Assembly: GCF_019428685.1 (NCBI RefSeq)
Contig: NZ_CP080096.1
Span: 620,001 to 684,000, forward strand
DNA length: 64,000 bases
DNA from: Paraburkholderia edwinii
Lineage (GTDB): Bacteria > Pseudomonadota > Gammaproteobacteria > Burkholderiales > Burkholderiaceae
Direction of reading: 5' to 3'
This document shows, one piece after another, positions 59,812 through 64,000 of the stretch. How positions within the stretch are numbered: the first letter of the stretch is position 1; each line of letters starts with the position of its first letter. Below the pieces are notes generated by a model, which did not search any database, was not told the origin of the DNA, and worked only from the letters and a program-made list of their open reading frames with translations. Both the position numbers and the translations under genes were made by a program.

Positions 59812-60831
59812 ATGCCGGCTACCCGTACGATGATTGCGCGTCGCGCCGGCGTCAGCGTTGCCACTGTGGATCGTGTGCTGCGCGAAGACCAGGGCGTTCG
59901 CCCTGAAACGGCCGAACGCGTCCATGTGGCGCTGGCGACGCTGCGTGACGAGCGCGCGAGCCGCGGCCGGCCGCCGAAAGCCACATCGTTCCGCGTCGCT
60001 TTCGTTCTGCCGCATATCAACTCCCGCTTTCTCGCTCAGGTCGAACGCGATATCGCGTTGTCGGCCAGCTTTTTTCGCGAGCATCGTATTGTTCCGTCGT
60101 TCTATCGCTGCGATTTATCGAACCAGCGAGACGCCGCTTCGCTTGGCGCGCAACTGATCGACTACGACGCGCTTGTCCTGGTACCGCTCGATTACCCGTG
60201 GGTCGAGCGGATGATTCAGGACATGACCGACGCGAATGTGCCCGTCGTCACGGTGTTTTCCGATTTGCCGTCGAGCGCTCGCGCGGCTTATGTCGGTGTC
60301 GATAACCGCATAGCAGGACGAACGGCCGCTTTACTCATGGGGCGCTTCGTCGGATCGCGCATCGGCACGGTTGCGGTGTTGTCCGCGTCGTCGCGACTGC
60401 ACGACCAGCTCGAGCGTCGCACCGGCTTCTCACAGGTGCTCGAAGAGGACTTCCGCAACCTGCGCTGTGTGACCGAATCCGATTTCACCGAAGACGACGA
60501 GAGCGCCGGCCTCGCGGTGCAGGGGCTGATTGCCGGACACCGCGATCTGGTCGGCGTCTATGTGACGGGCGGCGGTATTTGCGGCATCGCCGCTGCGTTA
60601 CAGGAGCTCGGCGACAAGGCGCGCGTCGTTCTGATCGGCCACGAGTGCACGGGCGACGCGCGCGCGCAACTGTCCGAGCGCGCGATCGACGTGATCCTCG
60701 ATCAGGACGTGCGCGGCATCGTCCATTGGGCGGGCCTGATGGCTATCAATTTTCTGAACGACGTGCGTGGCGTGCCTGGCATCCCGACGCCCGAAACCCG
60801 AATTTATCTTCGTGAGAATGCGCGTGCCTGA
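59812..60831 (+). CDS. LacI-family transcriptional regulator
   Basis: A 339-residue regulator. Residues 3-60 hold the helix-turn-helix and hinge ('TRTMIARRAGVSVATVDRVLREDQGVRPETAERVHVALATL'). A ribose-binding-protein-like sensor domain follows ('FRVAFVLPHINSRFLAQVERDIALSASFF', 'NVPVVTVFSDLPSSARAAYVGVDNRIAGRTAALLMGRFVG'), so the ligand is probably a sugar or polyol. It lies 114 bp upstream of the carbohydrate transporter genes on the same strand and likely controls them. No operator was pinned down. Confidence 0.92.
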   Translation: MPATRTMIARRAGVSVATVDRVLREDQGVRPETAERVHVALATLRDERASRGRPPKATSFRVAFVLPHINSRFLAQVERDIALSASFFREHRIVPSFYRCDLSNQRDAASLGAQLIDYDALVLVPLDYPWVERMIQDMTDANVPVVTVFSDLPSSARAAYVGVDNRIAGRTAALLMGRFVGSRIGTVAVLSASSRLHDQLERRTGFSQVLEEDFRNLRCVTESDFTEDDESAGLAVQGLIAGHRDLVGVYVTGGGICGIAAALQELGDKARVVLIGHECTGDARAQLSERAIDVILDQDVRGIVHWAGLMAINFLNDVRGVPGIPTPETRIYLRENARA

Positions 60832-60945
60832 CACTCGCGACCCGCGGACCGTGTTCTGAATCCGCCAAGGCCCGAATACAGCGCCCGGCGCATGGACGCT
60901 GCCCGTCATCAGGTTGAAGACCCGAGAAAGACAAGGAGAAGACAA

Positions 60946-62277
60946 ATGTTACGTCTAACGTCAGCAAGGGTAATCGCGGCGGTTTTCGCGTCGATGGGGC
61001 TTTGCTTTGGATCGGCGGCGCACGCGCAAGACAAGCAGCTCACGCTCTGTTGGGCCGCCTGGGATCCGGCCAACGCATTGGTCGAATTATCGAAGGACTT
61101 CACAGCCAAGACCGGCATCAAGATGAAATTCGAGTTCGTGCCGTGGACGAGCTACGCCGACCGCTTCTTGAATGAGCTCAATTCGCACGGCAAGTTGTGC
61201 GATCTGATCATCGGCGACAGCCAGTGGATCGGCGGCGCCGCGGTCAATGGGCACTACGTGAAGCTCAACGATTTCTTCGCGAAGAACAAGATCTCGATGA
61301 ACGATTTCGTGCCGGCCACGGTAGTCGGCTACGCGGAATGGCCAAAGAACACGCCGAACTACTGGGCGCTGCCGGCGATGGCGGACGCGGTGGGATGGAC
61401 CTATCGGAAAGACTGGTTCGCGAGACCAGAGCTGCGCGCCGAGTTCAAGCAGAAATACAACCGCGAACTCGAGCCGCCGACCACGATGGATGAACTCAAG
61501 CAGACCGCCGAGTTCTTCCAGGGACGCAAGATCGACGGAAAGACCGTGTATGGCGTCTATATCTTCACGGAGCGCGGCTCGGAAGGCATCACGATGGGCG
61601 TGACCAACATGCTCTACAACTATGGCTTCGAGTATCAGGACCCCAAAAAGCCTTATCACCTCGAGGGCTTCGTGAATTCTCCCGGCGCCGTCAAGGGCCT
61701 CGAATTCTACAAGGCGCTTTACAAATGCTGCACCGCGCCGGGCATGACGAACGCGTATATGCAGGAAGGGCTCGACGCGTTCAAGTCAGGTCAGGTCGCG
61801 ATGCAGATGAACTGGTTTGCCTTCTTCCCCGGCCTTTATAAAGATCCGAATGTCGGTGGCGACAAGATCGGATTCTTTGTGAATCCGAAGGAAGTCAAAC
61901 AGTTCACGCAGCTTGGCGGGCAGGGCATATCGGTTGTCTCTTATTCGGACCACAAGGCGGACGCGCTCGAATACATCAAGTGGTTTGCGCAAGGCGACGT
62001 GCAGAAAAAGTGGTGGCAGCTCGGCGGCTATTCGGCGGCGAAGTCGGTCGTCGATGCACCGGACTTCCCGAAAAGCGCACCGTTCGCGCCGGCCTTCCTG
62101 AAGTCGATGTCGATCGTGAAGGATTTCTGGGCGGAGCCGGCCTACGCCGAGTTGTTGCTCGATATGCAAAAGCGCGTGCACGACTATGTCGTCGCCGACA
62201 AAGGCACTGCGAAAGAAGCGCTGGATCTGCTGGTCAAGGACTGGAACAAGGTCTTCAAGGCAGAAGGAAAGAACTAG
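60946..62277 (+). CDS. Carbohydrate ABC transporter substrate-binding protein
   Basis: A 443-residue periplasmic binding protein of family 1. A signal peptide covers residues 1-28 ('VIAAVFASMGLCFGSAAHA'). 'LTLCWAAWDPANALVELSKDFTAKTGIKMKFEFVPWTSYADRFLNEL' and 'LCDLIIGDSQWIGGAAVNGHYVKLNDFF' match sugar/polyol-binding proteins. The ATG at 60946 has AAGGAGA. It heads an operon with two permease genes. The sugar cannot be read from sequence; polyols are possible. Confidence 0.92.
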   Translation: MLRLTSARVIAAVFASMGLCFGSAAHAQDKQLTLCWAAWDPANALVELSKDFTAKTGIKMKFEFVPWTSYADRFLNELNSHGKLCDLIIGDSQWIGGAAVNGHYVKLNDFFAKNKISMNDFVPATVVGYAEWPKNTPNYWALPAMADAVGWTYRKDWFARPELRAEFKQKYNRELEPPTTMDELKQTAEFFQGRKIDGKTVYGVYIFTERGSEGITMGVTNMLYNYGFEYQDPKKPYHLEGFVNSPGAVKGLEFYKALYKCCTAPGMTNAYMQEGLDAFKSGQVAMQMNWFAFFPGLYKDPNVGGDKIGFFVNPKEVKQFTQLGGQGISVVSYSDHKADALEYIKWFAQGDVQKKWWQLGGYSAAKSVVDAPDFPKSAPFAPAFLKSMSIVKDFWAEPAYAELLLDMQKRVHDYVVADKGTAKEALDLLVKDWNKVFKAEGKN

Positions 62278-62348
62278 TACGCAAAGGACACCGGCGCGCG
62301 CAACGTCCGGCCGAACGACGGGACCTATTCCCGTGCAAGGAGTCAGGC

Positions 62349-63305
62349 ATGTCGGTCAACAAGCCTTTTCCTTCAGAAGGGTTGCAGGCGAAAACGCAGG
62401 CGCGCGCCGCAGCGCGCCTGCGCGGACTGTCCGACAGGACCATCGCCTGGCTGTTTATCCTTCCGACCATCGTGCTGCTGCTGGCGATCAACATCTTTCC
62501 GTTGATCTGGGCGTTGCGGCTGTCGTTTACGAACTTCAAATCGAATATGCCGAGCGTGCCGGCGCGTTTTGTCGGCATCGGCAACTACACGGACATCCTG
62601 ACCGACGAAGACATCTGGTACGCGATGCAGGTCACCGCGCGCTTCGTGTTCTGGTCGGTCGGGCTCGAAGTCCTGCTCGGATTCGGGCTTGCGCTGCTGA
62701 TCAACCGGCAGTTTCGCGGCCATAGTTTCTGGACCACGCTGATCCTGCTGCCGATGATGCTGTCGCCCGCCGTGGTCGGCAACTTCTGGACTTTCCTGCT
62801 GCAGCCGCAAACGGGCCTCTTCAACGACATCGTGAGCTTTTTCACCGGCATTCCGCCCGGCTCGTTCCAGATGATCGGCGATGTGCCGCTTGCCCCCTGG
62901 ACCATCGTGATGGTCGACACATGGATGTGGACGCCCTACGTGATGCTGATCTGCCTCGCCGGCCTGCGCTCGATTCCCGACTACATCTACGAGGCGGCCG
63001 AAGTGGACCGCGCTTCGCCGTGGCGCCAGTTCTGGTCGATCACGCTGCCGATGACGCTGCCGTTCCTGATGCTCGCGATCCTGTTTCGCGGCATCGAGAA
63101 CTTCAAGATGTTCGACATGGTGAATCTGCTGACGTCGGGCGGCCCGGGTTCCGTCACCGAAACCGTGTCGATCACGCTCAAACGCGCGGCGTTCGAGAAG
63201 TGGCAAACCGGTTATTCGTCGGCGCTGGCGATCATTCTGTTCGTGGTCGTGTTCGGCGCCGCGAATATCTATGTGAAGGCACTCAATCGGGTGAAACAGC
63301 GATGA
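62349..63305 (+). CDS. Carbohydrate ABC transporter permease (MalF type)
   Basis: A 318-residue membrane protein with six main helices. 'WLFILPTIVLLLAINIFPLIWALRLSFTNF' is a typical first TM, and the EAA loop is visible as 'YIYEAAEVDRASPWRQFWSITLPMTLPFL', which docks on the ATPase subunit. It has GGAG before the ATG at 62349. Its stop overlaps the start of the next permease (ATGA at 63302-63305). Confidence 0.94.
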   Translation: MSVNKPFPSEGLQAKTQARAAARLRGLSDRTIAWLFILPTIVLLLAINIFPLIWALRLSFTNFKSNMPSVPARFVGIGNYTDILTDEDIWYAMQVTARFVFWSVGLEVLLGFGLALLINRQFRGHSFWTTLILLPMMLSPAVVGNFWTFLLQPQTGLFNDIVSFFTGIPPGSFQMIGDVPLAPWTIVMVDTWMWTPYVMLICLAGLRSIPDYIYEAAEVDRASPWRQFWSITLPMTLPFLMLAILFRGIENFKMFDMVNLLTSGGPGSVTETVSITLKRAAFEKWQTGYSSALAIILFVVVFGAANIYVKALNRVKQR

Positions 63306-64000
63306 CCGACCTTGCCCTTCAACAATCTGTCGTGGCCGCTTCGCCGCGCGGCAAGACTTTCGCCGCCGTCGTCGTGATCGCGTATGCGCTGATCGCGGTC
63401 ATGCCGATCGTGTGGATCATCCTGACAAGCTTCAAGACGCAGGAGGACGCGATTGCGTACCCGCCCGTCGTGGTGTTCCAGCCGTCGATGGAAGGCTACG
63501 TGAATCTGTTCACCATCCGTTCCCGGCAGACGCCCGAATTCATCGCGAGTCTGCCGCCCGCGGAAACGTGGTACGACCGCGACGTGCGCAAGCGCAACAT
63601 GGTGATTGCCGGCCCGTCGAAGGTGGTGCCGCGTTTTATCAATTCGCTTGTGATCGGCTTCGGCTCGACGTTTCTCGCTGTATTTCTGGGCACGCTTGCG
63701 GCCTACGCATTCTCGCGCTTCAAGGTGCCGATGGCCGACGACCTGCTGTTTTTCATTCTGTCGACGCGGATGATGCCGCCCATCGCGGTCGCGATTCCCA
63801 TCTATCTGATGTACCGCGCGCTCGGTCTGGCGGACAGCTATCTGGGCATGATCGTGCTGTACACGGCCGTGAACGTTTCGCTCGCCGTATGGTTGCTCAA
63901 GGGCTTCATCGACGAGATCCCGCGCGAATACGAAGAAGCCGCGCTCGTCGACGGCTACACGCGTCTGCAGGCGTTTATCAAAGTGGTTCTGCCGCAGGCG
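63302..64000 (+). CDS. Carbohydrate ABC transporter permease (MalG type), cut by window edge
   Basis: At least 233 residues; the reading frame is open to the window end. 'VIAYALIAVMPIVWIILTSFKTQEDAIAYPP' is the MalG-type N-terminus and 'PREYEEAALVDGYTRLQAFIKVVLPQA' the beginning of its EAA loop. It overlaps the previous permease gene by 4 bp. An ATPase subunit gene and catabolic genes are expected beyond the right edge. Confidence 0.93.
   Translation, partial: MTDLALQQSVVAASPRGKTFAAVVVIAYALIAVMPIVWIILTSFKTQEDAIAYPPVVVFQPSMEGYVNLFTIRSRQTPEFIASLPPAETWYDRDVRKRNMVIAGPSKVVPRFINSLVIGFGSTFLAVFLGTLAAYAFSRFKVPMADDLLFFILSTRMMPPIAVAIPIYLMYRALGLADSYLGMIVLYTAVNVSLAVWLLKGFIDEIPREYEEAALVDGYTRLQAFIKVVLPQA

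Noticed and set aside
60946..64000. Specific assignment of the ABC transporter to mannitol/sorbitol
   Set aside because: The binding protein resembles polyol transporters, but no catabolic gene is visible in the window, so the sugar was left open.
1..64000. tRNA genes, rRNA genes, CRISPR arrays, insertion sequences, prophage genes
   Set aside because: No cloverleaf-like sequence, regular repeat-spacer array, transposase or phage structural gene was noticed on either strand; a dedicated scan was not possible.

Overview
The window looks like a chromosome segment of a GC-rich member of the Burkholderiaceae, most likely Paraburkholderia or a near relative. The basis is codon usage, DUF2844/DUF3443 and DUF6496 proteins, an orphan malonate decarboxylase gene pair, a LuxI-RsaL-LuxR quorum-sensing locus of the BraI/BraR kind, pca genes and an oxidative L-arabinose pathway. 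I see no tRNA, rRNA, CRISPR array, insertion sequence or prophage. All assignments come from reading the sequence; no database search was run.

Layout. 1-6.2 kb: the start of gspK (type II secretion), a zinc-ribbon protein, a secreted MRJP-type beta-propeller protein, a small membrane protein, a Gfo/Idh oxidoreductase and a cytochrome c. 6.5-12.4 kb: two tightly packed operons, MFS transporter plus ThDP enzyme on the + strand and HpcH aldolase, class V aminotransferase and LysR on the - strand; their pathway is unknown. 12.7-15.7 kb: a signal-less solute-binding-fold protein, a gene remnant, and an orphan type VI secretion module (PAAR tip, membrane-active effector candidate, two-TM immunity candidate) that is visibly AT-richer than its surroundings. 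15.8-23 kb: four alpha/beta hydrolases, a LysR, a GNAT and a monooxygenase-fold protein. 23.1-31.4 kb: mdcH and mdcB without the rest of their operon, then a 1732-residue kinase-like/AAA/GAF/histidine kinase hybrid divergent from a FixJ-type response regulator. 31.7-36.4 kb: DUF2844 and DUF3443 proteins, an EgtB-like enzyme, an FNR regulator and a universal stress protein with a near-perfect FNR box.

36.6-41.0 kb: a GntR regulator with a DHA2 exporter, then luxI, rsaL and luxR with a lux box placed for class II activation of luxI. 41.5-47.0 kb: four genes taking L-arabinolactone to 2-oxoglutarate. 47.2-52 kb: an SDR protein, small hypothetical genes, a serine acetyltransferase and folE. 52.4-54.7 kb: pcaIJD of the beta-ketoadipate pathway. 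54.7-59.5 kb: small proteins, a histone-H1-like protein, a LivJ-type binding protein, a second universal stress protein and a LysE exporter. 59.8-64 kb: a LacI regulator and a carbohydrate ABC transporter cut by the window end.

The strongest leads are the orphan type VI effector/immunity pair, the hybrid sensor whose kinase domain has lost its catalytic residues, a composite motif shared by that sensor/regulator promoter and a Tat hydrolase promoter 8 kb away, and pepsin-like twin active-site motifs in the DUF3443 lipoprotein.
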